The notes under the pieces: model-generated
Told to the model about the DNA's origin: nothing
What the model saw: the letters and a program-made list of their open reading frames with translations, nothing else
The model's database searches: none
Origin: Streptomyces sp. P3
GTDB taxonomy: Bacteria; Actinomycetota; Actinomycetes; Streptomycetales; Streptomycetaceae
Direction of reading: 5' to 3'
Length of the DNA stretch: 64,000 nucleotides
Assembly (NCBI RefSeq): GCF_003032475.1
Contig: NZ_CP028369.1
Span: 1,178,001-1,242,000, forward strand
Part shown: positions 9,330 through 17,537 of the stretch, in pieces
Position numbering within the stretch: the first letter of the stretch is position 1
Layout of the letters: each line of letters starts with the position of its first letter
Translations under genes and position numbers: made by a program

Positions 9330-9450
9330 CCCGCCGGACCGAGCGGCCCTCCGCCGAGTCCCGGGGCGCCCGCTCGCGCCGTGTGGATCCGGGGACCCCC
9401 GAGACCTGGGTGAACCGGCCCGACACCGTCAGGGAGAAGGCCGTGGGGCG
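9330..9450 (+). promoter_or_regulatory. Possible degenerate ydaO/c-di-AMP riboswitch in the leader of the NlpC/P60 gene
   Basis: The 450-bp leader contains, in the right order, words resembling the ydaO aptamer: GGGGACCC (9393-9400), CTGGGTGAACCGG (about 9407-9419), CCCGACACCGTCAGGGAGAAGGC (similar to the CCCGAACCCGTCAGCTAACC tail). The spacing is compressed and several conserved bases differ. c-di-AMP riboswitches precede wall hydrolase genes in Streptomyces, which supports the reading. A covariance-model search would decide it. Confidence 0.4.
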
Positions 9451-9553
9451 ACGACCCCCGCTCGCCCGCCCGAGCTCTCCCCCGGTGCCCGGGCCGGCCT
9501 TCGGGACCCGACCGCCGACCGGCAGGCGCAGCTTTTGGAAGGAGTCGCCTCCC

Positions 9554-10930
9554 TTGGCGTCGCAGCACCGCAGGGCACGCTCCGCGGGTTCGCGTGTGGC
9601 GGGCATACGTCCCCCTGCCCTCGCCACCGCGGCCCTCACGTCCGTGGCCCTGCTCTCCCAGTCGGCGAACGCCGCTGAGGCGGCCGACGGCAGGCCGAGC
9701 CTGGAGGAGGTGGAGAAGAAGGTCGACGACCTCTACCGCCAGGCGGAGTCGGCGACCGAGAAGAACACCTCCGCCAAGGAGAAGACGACCAAGCAGCGCA
9801 CCCGGGCGGACGGCCTCCTCGACGGCGTCGCCCCCCAGCGCACCCGGAAGCCCGACGAGGCGCGTGAGGAACCGGGTTCACGGGCCGCGGCCCGGTACCG
9901 CACCGGTGCCTTCGCGCCCGACACCGCGGCCGTCCCCCTCGCGGACACCGCGCAGGACCACATCGGCCGGAACCGGCCGGCGGACGTGGCGGCCGACCGC
10001 CGCCAAGGCGCCGTCGACGACTACGCCGCCGAGCGGCCGGCCACGACGAGGAACCACCGGGAGACCACGGGGAGCCATGCGTCGCTCACCGATCCGCAGC
10101 ACGGCCTGCGGATCGCCAAGGCCGCCGTCCAGAAGAAGCTCGGCGACTCGCGCGAGCTGTTGTCCCGGCTGACGGCCCAGGAGCAGGCGCGCCACGCGGC
10201 GATCGAGAAGCAGAAACAGGAGGAGGCCGCGCGCGCGGCGGCGGATTTCGCCCGTCAGCAGGCGGCGGCCTGGCAGGCCGCGCAGCAAACCGCGCAGCAG
10301 GCCGCCCGGCAGGAGAGCGGTGGCGGGTTGCCTGACACGGAATCTTCGGGCCCGCCGTCCCCGGCCGCGTCGTGGGAGGCCATGGACTCTCCGGACTCGG
10401 CGGCTCAGGCTTCGGCTTCGGCTTCGGCTTCGGCTTCGGCTTCGGCTTCGGGCACGATGCCCCCTTCCGTGGCGTCGACGGGCCCGGTAGCCCCGGCCAC
10501 GTCGGTTCCGGCCACGGCGTCGTCGACCGGCATGGTGTCCTCCTCCGGCTCCGCCGCGGACGCGTCGTACGCCGTCAAGGCCGAGAAGGCCCTCGCCTTC
10601 GCCCGCGCGCAGATCGGGAAGCCGTACGTGTGGGGCGCGACCGGACCCGGGTCCTACGACTCCTCCGGTCTCACCCAGGCCGCCTGGAAGGCCGCCGCGG
10701 TCACCCTGCCCCGCAGCACCCACGGCCAGGCGAACGCCGGCGTCACGGTCCCCCTCGCCGACGCCCGGCCCGGCGACCTGCTCTTCTTCTACGGAGACCT
10801 CAGCCACGTCGGCGTCTGTATCGGCAACGGCATGATGATCCACTCACCCAAGCCCGGCGCCTACGTGCGCGAGGAGTCGATCCCCTACGACGGCGAGTCC
10901 GGCGTCCACCGCGTGGTGCGCCCGGCCTGA
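9554..10930 (+). CDS. Secreted NlpC/P60-like protein with catalytic Cys replaced by Ser
   Basis: An exported protein of the family of D-Glu-meso-DAP endopeptidases. TTG 9554 is chosen because GGAAGGAG lies 8 nt upstream and it gives a normal signal peptide (about residues 1-43, ending ANAAEA); the open frame extends upstream to 9383 without coding character. A helical coiled-coil region follows, then a Gln/Ala-rich segment, a Ser-Ala repeat encoded by about seven TTCGGC hexamers (10409-10450), and the NlpC/P60 domain from about 345. The motif that should read YDCSGL reads YDSSGL: residue 370 is Ser (TCC at 10661-10663). The His motif (SHVGVCIG) remains. The coiled coil is also poorly conserved next to the paralogue at 14122, so this looks like a non-catalytic or decaying copy. 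Confidence 0.8.
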   Translation: MASQHRRARSAGSRVAGIRPPALATAALTSVALLSQSANAAEAADGRPSLEEVEKKVDDLYRQAESATEKNTSAKEKTTKQRTRADGLLDGVAPQRTRKPDEAREEPGSRAAARYRTGAFAPDTAAVPLADTAQDHIGRNRPADVAADRRQGAVDDYAAERPATTRNHRETTGSHASLTDPQHGLRIAKAAVQKKLGDSRELLSRLTAQEQARHAAIEKQKQEEAARAAADFARQQAAAWQAAQQTAQQAARQESGGGLPDTESSGPPSPAASWEAMDSPDSAAQASASASASASASASGTMPPSVASTGPVAPATSVPATASSTGMVSSSGSAADASYAVKAEKALAFARAQIGKPYVWGATGPGSYDSSGLTQAAWKAAAVTLPRSTHGQANAGVTVPLADARPGDLLFFYGDLSHVGVCIGNGMMIHSPKPGAYVREESIPYDGESGVHRVVRPA

Positions 10931-10981
10931 GGGCACCGGCCGGACGAGGAGGTGCGGCTGCACCCGGCACCGGCCGGGGAA

Positions 10982-11003
10982 CCAACGCGAAAAATCGCGT
11001 TGG
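10982..11003. other. Palindrome between the NlpC/P60 and hydrolase genes
   Basis: Perfect 8-bp inverted repeat CCAACGCG / CGCGTTGG with an A-rich 6-nt loop. It could be a weak terminator for the NlpC/P60 gene or a regulator's operator upstream of the hydrolase gene. Confidence 0.45.
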
Positions 11004-11165
11004 CGGACGACGGCCATCGCTGCTACCTTCCCGGAGGCCGTGCGAGAGAACGAGGAGGTGGTACCCGTGAACGCTGTATCGACATGGGTGCTCCCCTCCG
11101 GGGTCACGGTCGGGCGATAGGTCGTCCGGGAGCGCCGTTCCAGCGCATTCCCGAAAGGCACGACC

Positions 11166-11891
11166 ATGCGATTCACTTCCGAGCAGCGCCTCGACGACGG
11201 CGTCCTCGAGCGCGAGTTCACTCTCGGCGAGATCCCCGGCACCCTGTGGACGCCCGAGTCCGCCGTACCGGCCCCGCTGATTCTGATGGCCCACAACAAC
11301 GGCCTGCCCAAGGCGGATCCCCGGCTGGTGGCCCGGGCCCGGTACACCGCGATGCGCGGCTACGCGGTGGCCACCATCGACGCCGCCGGGTGCGGTGACC
11401 GGCCCCGTTCCGCCGCCGACGAGCAGGCCCGCGCCGACCTCCGGCGGGCGATGCAGGCGGGTGAGCCGGTGGACGAGATCTTCGAGTCCCTCATCGGCCC
11501 GCTGGTCGAAAGGGCCGTCCCGGAATGGCGGACCACGTTGGACGCCCTTCTCGAACTGCCCGGGATCGGCGGCCCGGTCGGGTATTCGGGAGGGTGGACC
11601 GCCCTCGGCATCCGGCTGGCGGTGGTCGAGCCGCGCATCGCGGCGGCCGGCTTCTTCGCCGGGGGGTATGTGCCCCGCGCCCAGCGCGAGGAGGCCCGGC
11701 AGGTCACCGTTCCGCTGCTGTTCCTGCTGCAGTGGGACGACGAGGGGAACCCCCGGCAACGGGCTCTGGACCTGTTCGACGCCTTCGGTAGCAAGGAGAA
11801 GACGCTGCACGCCAATCTGGGCGGGCACACCGGCACCCCGTCGTTCGAGCTGGAGGACGGATGCCGGTTCCTGGACCGGCACCTGAAGTGA
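11166..11891 (+). CDS. Alpha/beta-hydrolase (dienelactone hydrolase-like)
   Basis: A 241-residue cytosolic hydrolase. Nucleophile elbow GYSGG (about 137-141), an early LILMAHNNG strand-turn for the oxyanion hole, a candidate acid in LLQWDDEGNPRQ and a His near the C-terminus in LGGHTGTP. The fold order resembles dienelactone hydrolase/acetyl xylan esterase-type proteins, but no specific substrate can be read. ATG 11166 has AAAGG about 7 nt upstream. It stands alone between the NlpC/P60 gene and a transporter gene. Confidence 0.65.
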   Translation: MRFTSEQRLDDGVLEREFTLGEIPGTLWTPESAVPAPLILMAHNNGLPKADPRLVARARYTAMRGYAVATIDAAGCGDRPRSAADEQARADLRRAMQAGEPVDEIFESLIGPLVERAVPEWRTTLDALLELPGIGGPVGYSGGWTALGIRLAVVEPRIAAAGFFAGGYVPRAQREEARQVTVPLLFLLQWDDEGNPRQRALDLFDAFGSKEKTLHANLGGHTGTPSFELEDGCRFLDRHLK

Positions 11892-12136
11892 CGCCGGGCC
11901 GTCCGGCGGGCCGCGCTCGGTAGGCAGGCGGTCGGCGGCAGCAGGTAGGTCGACGGTCGGCGGTCGGCCAGTGTGCCGTCGTCGAGGGCGGGTCCCGGCC
12001 GTCCTCGACGGCGGTGGCCGGCCGAGGCACGCGCGCGTGGCGCACACCTTGCGGCGGACACCGTGTGTGGTCCGGGAGCTGTCGTGTGGGGCGCGCCGCC
12101 CGGTGCCGCCCCGCCGCGCTCTCTAGCATCGGCCGC

Positions 12137-13156
12137 ATGCCCGGCTTCCCCCCGCCCGCCTCGCCCTCGCCCGCCTCGTCGCCCTCCCCCCGCTCCCGGC
12201 TCCGCCACTGGTGGGCGCGCCGCCGGCCGGCGTCCGGGACCGCCGTCATGGCGACCGGCATCGTGTCGGTCGGGCTGCATCTGGCCGGGCACGAGGCGCT
12301 GTCCCGGGTCTGGCTGGCGATGGCGGGCATCGCCTGGGTCGCGCTCGCCGCGGACTTCGTCGTCCGGCTGGTGCGGGAGCCCGAACGGTGGCGGGCCGAG
12401 GCGGGTACGCCGGGGGCGCTGACCGCCGTCGCGGCGACGGCCGTGCTCGGCACGCAGATCTCCGCGCGGGGCCGGCAGCCCCTGGCCGAGGCACTGCTGG
12501 CACTGGCCGCGGCGCTGTGGCCGGTGCTGTTCGTGACGGTCGTGCGGCGGTGGAAGCGGCGCATGCCCGGTGCGGTGTTCCTGTGCTGCGTCGCGACCCA
12601 GAGCCTGGCCGTGCTCGGCGCGGTGCTGGCGAAGGCGGAGGCCGCGGCCTGGCTCGCGCACACCGCGCTCGTGCTGTTCTGGCTCGGTCTGGTGCTGTAC
12701 GCCGTCGCCCTGGGCCTCTTCGACTTCCGGCAGCCGGCCGAGGGCGCGGGCGACCAGTGGGTGGCGGGCGGCGCGCTCGCCGTCTGCGCGCTCGCGGGCG
12801 CGAAACTCCTCATGGCCGACGACGGCGCCCTGTATCTGTGGAACGCCGACGACACCGGCGTGCTGCGCGGGCTGACCGTCGCGCTGCTGGTGCTCGACTA
12901 CGTCTGGTACGCGGTCCTGCTGGTCGCCGAGGTGCGGTGGCCGCGACCGCGCTACGACGAACGCCGGTGGTCGACCGTGTTCCCCATGGGCATGACGGCG
13001 GCGGCGACCCTGTCCGTCGCCGCCGCCGTCGACCTCCCGGCGCTGCACGGGCCGGGCGAGGTGCTGCTGTGGGTCGCCGTGGCGGCCTGGCTGGTCGTCG
13101 CCGCGGCAGCGGTGGGCTCGGTCCGGGCCGGCGTCAGGTCCAGAGCACCGCGATGA
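12137..13156 (+). CDS. Tellurite-resistance/dicarboxylate transporter (TDT/SLAC1-like) family protein
   Basis: A 339-residue integral membrane protein with about nine to ten hydrophobic segments. The N-terminal motif SGTAVMATGIVSVGLHLAGHE is typical of the TDT family in actinomycetes. Family members move C4-dicarboxylates or anions or contribute to tellurite tolerance; the substrate here is unknown. ATG 12137 is the first sensible start. The frame is open to 12014, but those codons lack coding character and would add an unusual N-terminus. The gene overlaps the next, convergent gene by 23 bp. Confidence 0.7.
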   Translation: MPGFPPPASPSPASSPSPRSRLRHWWARRRPASGTAVMATGIVSVGLHLAGHEALSRVWLAMAGIAWVALAADFVVRLVREPERWRAEAGTPGALTAVAATAVLGTQISARGRQPLAEALLALAAALWPVLFVTVVRRWKRRMPGAVFLCCVATQSLAVLGAVLAKAEAAAWLAHTALVLFWLGLVLYAVALGLFDFRQPAEGAGDQWVAGGALAVCALAGAKLLMADDGALYLWNADDTGVLRGLTVALLVLDYVWYAVLLVAEVRWPRPRYDERRWSTVFPMGMTAAATLSVAAAVDLPALHGPGEVLLWVAVAAWLVVAAAAVGSVRAGVRSRAPR

Positions 13157-13487
13157 AGACGTTCGCCACGGTGAGCAGGCCCACCAGGGCGAACAGGGGC
13201 TTCTCCACCTTCTCGTCGTCACGCTTCACATAGACGAGGCCGAGAATCACCATCAGCAGGGCCAGCTTCACACCGATCTTGACGTTGTTGACACTCTGGT
13301 CGTCCGCCTGGTTGAGGCCGACCAGGATCACGCCCGTGACCAGCATCGTCGCCGCCCCGTGGAGCATGGCGGGGACGAAGCGGGCCGTGCCCCGGCCCAT
13401 CGCCTTCATCTGCGTGAGGAAGCCGCCGAGCAGCGCGGCGATGCCGATGATGTGCAGACCGACGAAGAAGTGGATGAGTACGTCCAT
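13134..13487 (-). CDS. Small integral membrane protein
   Basis: 117 residues from ATG 13487 with four predicted membrane helices (starting LIHFFVGLHIIGIAALLGGFL) and a charged cytoplasmic loop VKRDDEKVEKP before the last helix. I recognise no function, but such four-helix proteins are conserved in Streptomyces. Its 3' end overlaps the transporter gene tail to tail by 23 bp, so the two may influence each other through antisense transcription. An in-frame ATG at 13514 would add nine residues; 13487 places the first helix normally. Confidence 0.7.
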   Translation of the reverse strand: MDVLIHFFVGLHIIGIAALLGGFLTQMKAMGRGTARFVPAMLHGAATMLVTGVILVGLNQADDQSVNNVKIGVKLALLMVILGLVYVKRDDEKVEKPLFALVGLLTVANVFIAVLWT

Positions 13488-14121
13488 GAAGCCGGATGCT
13501 AGTGAGCCCGGCACACACCGCCCGACACCGCCCCCGGCGCTTCCCGCTCACCCCTCCCGCCCCTCGACCACGGCCCTCGCCCCTCCCCCAGACCCTCGCC
13601 GCCGCCCCTCCCCCGGACCCTCGCCGCTCGGCCCTCGCCTGTGCCCTCGCCGCTCACCCACAGGTCTCCCCCGCACGGCCGCTCGAGCGTGCATATATGC
13701 GCCATAGCACCCTGCCGCCCCCGTCGATCCCGGAATCGCGCCTTCGGTCAGCGCGCCGCGCGAACCAGCCGTATCCGGCCGGGGCAGTGGGACACATACG
13801 GTCACCGGGCAGTCCGCTCGTGTCACTTCCGCACATCGCGTTACCCAAACGTCATCACCGGCCTACCGTCCTTTCCCAGGTGACCGGCTCCCCACCGCCG
13901 CCCGGCCAGGGGCGGCAGTCGGCCACCACCGCCGAGGAAGTCCGGCGGCGTGCCCGCTCCCCGTGCGGAACGTCGCCGGACGCGTCAGCCGCGGCCCGGG
14001 CCGTCCGTCCGCTCCCCCGACGGCCCGGGAACCGCCTGACACGGGTCGGCCGGCAGCCTCGGGTCACTCCCGGCGGCGGCCGGTCGGGCCGGGCGGTCGA
14101 CGAAAGGACGTGCAGTCCCAC
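13488..14121. other. Long leader/promoter region of the second NlpC/P60 gene; no gene seen
   Basis: 634 bp between divergent genes. The first 200 bp are C-rich and repetitive without coding bias. The second half (13890-14110) has many G+C-rich inverted repeats and may form a structured 5' leader. GACGCGTCAGCCGCGG near 13979-13994 loosely resembles the tail of the c-di-AMP aptamer, but I cannot support a riboswitch. Confidence 0.5.
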
Positions 14122-15198
14122 GTGGCAGCGCATCGCAAGCCCCGGCAACGCTCGCTCGGCGGCAGGACGGCCCGTACGGCCTTCACGCTCGCCCTCGCGG
14201 GCGTGGCGACGGCGACCGCCTTCGACGGGACCGGGCAGGCCGAACCGGAGCTGACGCCGGCCGAGGTCAAGGCGAAGGTGGCCAAGCTGTACCAGGAGGC
14301 TGAGGAAGCCACCGAGAAGTACAACGGTGTGAAGGAGAGGGCGACGGCCGCCGAGCAGCGGCTGAAGAACCTGCGCGACGAGGCCGCGCGCAAGGAGGAG
14401 AAGCTCAACTCCACGCGGGACGCGCTGGGATCGATGGCCGCGGCGCAGTACCGCGACGGCGGCCTCGACCCTGCCGTGAAGTTGGCGCTCTCCGACGACC
14501 CCGACCGCTATCTCGACGGCGCCGCCTTCGCCGAACGGGCCGGCGCCCGCCAGTCCGCCGCCGTCGCCCGGGTGCACGGACAGCTGCGCGAGATCGAGCA
14601 ACTGCGCGGCGCGGCGCGTGTCGAACTGACCGCGCTCCGGACTCGTCGGGCCGAGCTGCAGAAGCAGAAGGAGACGATCACCGGCAAGCTGGACGCGGCA
14701 CGCGGCCTGCTGTCGAGGCTGACGGCGGCGGAGCGGGCGCGGATCGGCGAGAGTGCGGGCGACGGCACGGGCACCCGCGCCTCACGCGGTGCGTCCGGTG
14801 CGCGCACGGACCTCGCAAAGCCCGGTTCAGGCAGCGCCGACGCCCCCAACTCCCGTGCCGCGGCGGCCGTCTCCTACGCCTACTCCAAGCTCGGCAGCCC
14901 CTATGTGTGGGGGGCCACCGGGCCGAACGCCTTCGACTGCTCGGGGCTCGTGCTGGCCGCCTACCGCTCCGCGGGAGTCTCCCTCCCCCGCACCACCTAC
15001 GCCCAGATCGGCGCCGGGCAGCGCGTGTCGCGCTCCGAACTCCTCCCGGGCGACCTGGTGTTCTTCTACTCCGGCATCTCCCACGTCGGCCTCTACATCG
15101 GCGACGGCCAGATGATCCACGCCCCGAACCCGTCGGCCCCGGTGCGTGTGGCCCCGATCGACGAGATGCCGTTCGCGGGCGCCGCACGAGTGGTCTAG
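14122..15198 (+). CDS. Secreted NlpC/P60 peptidoglycan endopeptidase
   Basis: A 358-residue exported wall hydrolase. A signal sequence (about residues 1-40) with twin-Arg-like basic start is followed by a long coiled coil (about 45-240) as in RipA- and SagA-type enzymes, a short linker, and the NlpC/P60 domain (about 245-358). Catalytic residues are intact: DCSGL for the nucleophile and SHVGLYIG for the His. GTG 14122 is the likely start (AAAGGA upstream); GTG 14110 is an alternative. It is a paralogue of the gene at 9554, with the catalytic Cys kept here. Confidence 0.88.
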   Translation: MAAHRKPRQRSLGGRTARTAFTLALAGVATATAFDGTGQAEPELTPAEVKAKVAKLYQEAEEATEKYNGVKERATAAEQRLKNLRDEAARKEEKLNSTRDALGSMAAAQYRDGGLDPAVKLALSDDPDRYLDGAAFAERAGARQSAAVARVHGQLREIEQLRGAARVELTALRTRRAELQKQKETITGKLDAARGLLSRLTAAERARIGESAGDGTGTRASRGASGARTDLAKPGSGSADAPNSRAAAAVSYAYSKLGSPYVWGATGPNAFDCSGLVLAAYRSAGVSLPRTTYAQIGAGQRVSRSELLPGDLVFFYSGISHVGLYIGDGQMIHAPNPSAPVRVAPIDEMPFAGAARVV

Positions 15199-15325
15199 TG
15201 CCGTGACCGGCAACGGATTCACCGGCTCGCGACGCCCGGCACGGCGCGTCACCGCGGTCCACCGGCGTGGCCGCCACGGCACCGGGCAGGACACGTCCGA
15301 GGGCCGTGCGCGGGCGCCTGGCCCG

Positions 15326-16069
15326 TCAGACCAGTCGCCGCGCCGTGGCCCAACGGGTCAGCTCGTGCCGGTTGGACAGCTGGAGTTTGCGCAGCACCGC
15401 CGAGACATGCGACTCGACCGTCTTGACGGAGATGAAGAGCTGCTTGGCGATCTCCTTGTAGGCGTAGCCGCGGGCGATGAGCCGCAGTACCTCGCGCTCG
15501 CGCTGGGTGAGCCGGTCCAGGTCCTCGTCGACCGGCGGCGCGTCGGTCGAGGCGAAGGCGTCGAGGACGAACCCGGCGAGACGCGGCGAGAAGACGGCGT
15601 CGCCCTCCTGCACCCGGAAGATCGAGTTCACCAGGTCGGTCCCGGTGATCGTCTTGGTGACATAGCCGCGGGCGCCCCCGCGGATCACCCCGATCACATC
15701 CTCCGCCGCGTCCGACACGGACAGGGCGAGGAACCGCACGGGCCGCTCGGCGTCGCTCATCAAGGGGGCGCAGCGGCGCAGCACTTCGACGCCACCGCCA
15801 CCCGGCAGGTGCACGTCGAGAAGGACCACCTCGGGCCGGGTCGCCGTGATGACGGTGACCGCCTGGTCGACGTCCGCCGCCTCGCCGACGACCTCGACGC
15901 CGGTCTGCTCGGTCTGGCCGATCTCGGCCTGCACGCCCGTACGGAACATGCGGTGGTCGTCGACGAGGACCACGCGCACATGGCGCCCGCCCGTGCTGTC
16001 GCCGGGGGCACGGGCCGGCTCGGCCGCCCCCGCTCCCGTCGTGCCGTTCGTCTCGGTCGGGTCGCTCAT
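15326..16069 (-). CDS. LuxR/NarL-type response regulator
   Basis: 247 residues: receiver domain about 31-150 (acidic pocket VDDH, phospho-acceptor in VLLDVHLPG, Lys in VTKTITG), then a GerE helix-turn-helix about 180-245 (LTQREREVLRLIARGYAYKEIA and VKTVESHVSAVLRKL). It overlaps the upstream kinase gene by ATGA (16066-16069), so the two are translationally coupled and form a two-component system. Targets are probably envelope-stress genes, inferred from the PspC domain of the kinase and the divergent PspC gene. Confidence 0.9.
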   Translation of the reverse strand: MSDPTETNGTTGAGAAEPARAPGDSTGGRHVRVVLVDDHRMFRTGVQAEIGQTEQTGVEVVGEAADVDQAVTVITATRPEVVLLDVHLPGGGGVEVLRRCAPLMSDAERPVRFLALSVSDAAEDVIGVIRGGARGYVTKTITGTDLVNSIFRVQEGDAVFSPRLAGFVLDAFASTDAPPVDEDLDRLTQREREVLRLIARGYAYKEIAKQLFISVKTVESHVSAVLRKLQLSNRHELTRWATARRLV

Positions 16070-17358
16070 GACGTCTTCTCCGCCCTCTCCATCTCCAGTT
16101 CGACCTCCGTGCCGCCGTCGGGGACGGCCCGCAGCCGCGCCGTGCCCCCGTGGCGCTCCATGCGGCCGATGATCGATTCTCTGACGCCCATGCGGTCGGC
16201 GGGTATCGAGTCGAGGTCGAAGCCGGGCCCGCGGTCGCGGACGGACACGAAGACCGTCCTGCCCTCGACTTCGGCGTAGACCTGCACGGCGCCGCCCTCG
16301 CCACCGTACTTGGCCGCGTTCACCATCGCCTCACGCGCGGCCTGCATCTGTGCGCCGACGCCGTCGTCCAGCGGGCAGTCGCCGACGACCACGACCTCGA
16401 TGGGGACGCCGTGCTTGTCCTCGACCTCGGCCGCGTTGCGCCGGACCGCGTCGGCGACGGTGGTGGGCTCGTCGGCCTCCTCCTTGCCGGTGCCCTCGGG
16501 TCTGTAGAGCCAGGTGCGCAGGTCGCGCTCCTGCGCACGGGCGAGGCGGCGCACCTCACCGGCGTTCTCCGCGTTGCGCTGGATCAACGTCAGGGTGTGC
16601 AGCACCGAGTCGTGGACGTGGGCGGCGACCTCCGCACGCTCCTGGGCGCGGATGCGCATGAGCCGCTCCTCGGACAGGTCCTGGGTCATGCGGACCAGGT
16701 AGGGGCCGGCGAGCAGGGTGATGCCGACGATGACGGCGAGCGCCGCCTGCAGGACGGAGCCGAGGTGGGCCGTGGAGCCCTGCAACACGAACGTGCCGGA
16801 GACTCCGGCGGTGACCAGCAGGACGCCGGCGCCGGTGCGCAGCAGCGTGAGCGTGCGGCGTCTTCGGCCGACCTCGACCCAGCGGGCCCGGCGTGCGTTG
16901 TCCGCCTGGCGCCAGACGAGGGCGACGCCGGCGCCGACGAGGACGGCGGGCAGCAGATACGCCTTGGCGCCGCTGCCCAGGTTCACGTTGCCCACGAAGA
17001 CCGTGGCGACGACGACCATGAGGAGCAGGGCGACGATCTGCCCCCTGTCCGGCTTGCGGGCGACGAGTCTGCGGCGGCCGTCGGGCGCGGTCTCGGTGGT
17101 GACGAGGGACGGCGGCTTCTGGTCGCCGACGCCGCCGATCCCGAGCGGGACGAAGAACCAGAAGGCGGCGTAGAGCAGGGCGCCGAGGCCGTCGGCCATG
17201 AACAGCCCGGCGAAGACCAGTCGCACCCACACGACGGGCAGCCCGAGATGCCCGGCGAGCCCCCGCGCCACGCCACCGAGCCAGCGTCCGTCGCTGCTGC
17301 GGTAGAGCTTGCGCGGCGGCCGCGGTTCGACGAGTGGCGCTGCTGCGGCTTCCGGCAT
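16066..17358 (-). CDS. PspC-domain sensor histidine kinase
   Basis: 430 residues from ATG 17358. An N-terminal PspC domain (about 15-80; RSSDGRWLGGVARGLAGHLG) is followed by several membrane helices, then a HisKA_3 dimerisation domain with the phospho-acceptor in HVHDSVLHTL and an ATPase domain with GPGFDLDSIP and GGTARLRAVPDGGTEVELE. The DesK/LiaS-like layout, with a response regulator overlapping its stop codon, indicates an envelope-stress two-component system. GTG 17373 is a possible alternative start. The divergent gene also begins with a PspC domain, pointing to a shared stress-sensing role. Confidence 0.88.
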   Translation of the reverse strand: MPEAAAAPLVEPRPPRKLYRSSDGRWLGGVARGLAGHLGLPVVWVRLVFAGLFMADGLGALLYAAFWFFVPLGIGGVGDQKPPSLVTTETAPDGRRRLVARKPDRGQIVALLLMVVVATVFVGNVNLGSGAKAYLLPAVLVGAGVALVWRQADNARRARWVEVGRRRRTLTLLRTGAGVLLVTAGVSGTFVLQGSTAHLGSVLQAALAVIVGITLLAGPYLVRMTQDLSEERLMRIRAQERAEVAAHVHDSVLHTLTLIQRNAENAGEVRRLARAQERDLRTWLYRPEGTGKEEADEPTTVADAVRRNAAEVEDKHGVPIEVVVVGDCPLDDGVGAQMQAAREAMVNAAKYGGEGGAVQVYAEVEGRTVFVSVRDRGPGFDLDSIPADRMGVRESIIGRMERHGGTARLRAVPDGGTEVELEMERAEKTS

Positions 17359-17537
17359 GCCAACGATGGTCACACGGGCCGCGTGGCAGAGCATCAGGGT
17401 TCGCCCCCGAGAGGCCCCTGATCTTCGACGACGCCGTGTGTCGAACACCTCCCTCGCCCCGGGTCGGGGCCGATATCAGGGTCCGACCAGGGTCGTTCCG
17501 ACTGCCGCGGGGGCCGCCCGACCGCCACCATGGAGTC
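17359..17537. promoter_or_regulatory. Divergent promoter region between the PspC kinase operon and the PspC/LiaF-like gene
   Basis: 179 bp separate the two divergent starts, so both promoters and any response-regulator site lie here. No clear operator could be read. Confidence 0.5.

Noticed and set aside
13500..13700. Pro-rich small ORFs between the small membrane protein and the NlpC/P60 gene
   Set aside because: Low-complexity C-rich sequence with no codon bias and no conserved motif.
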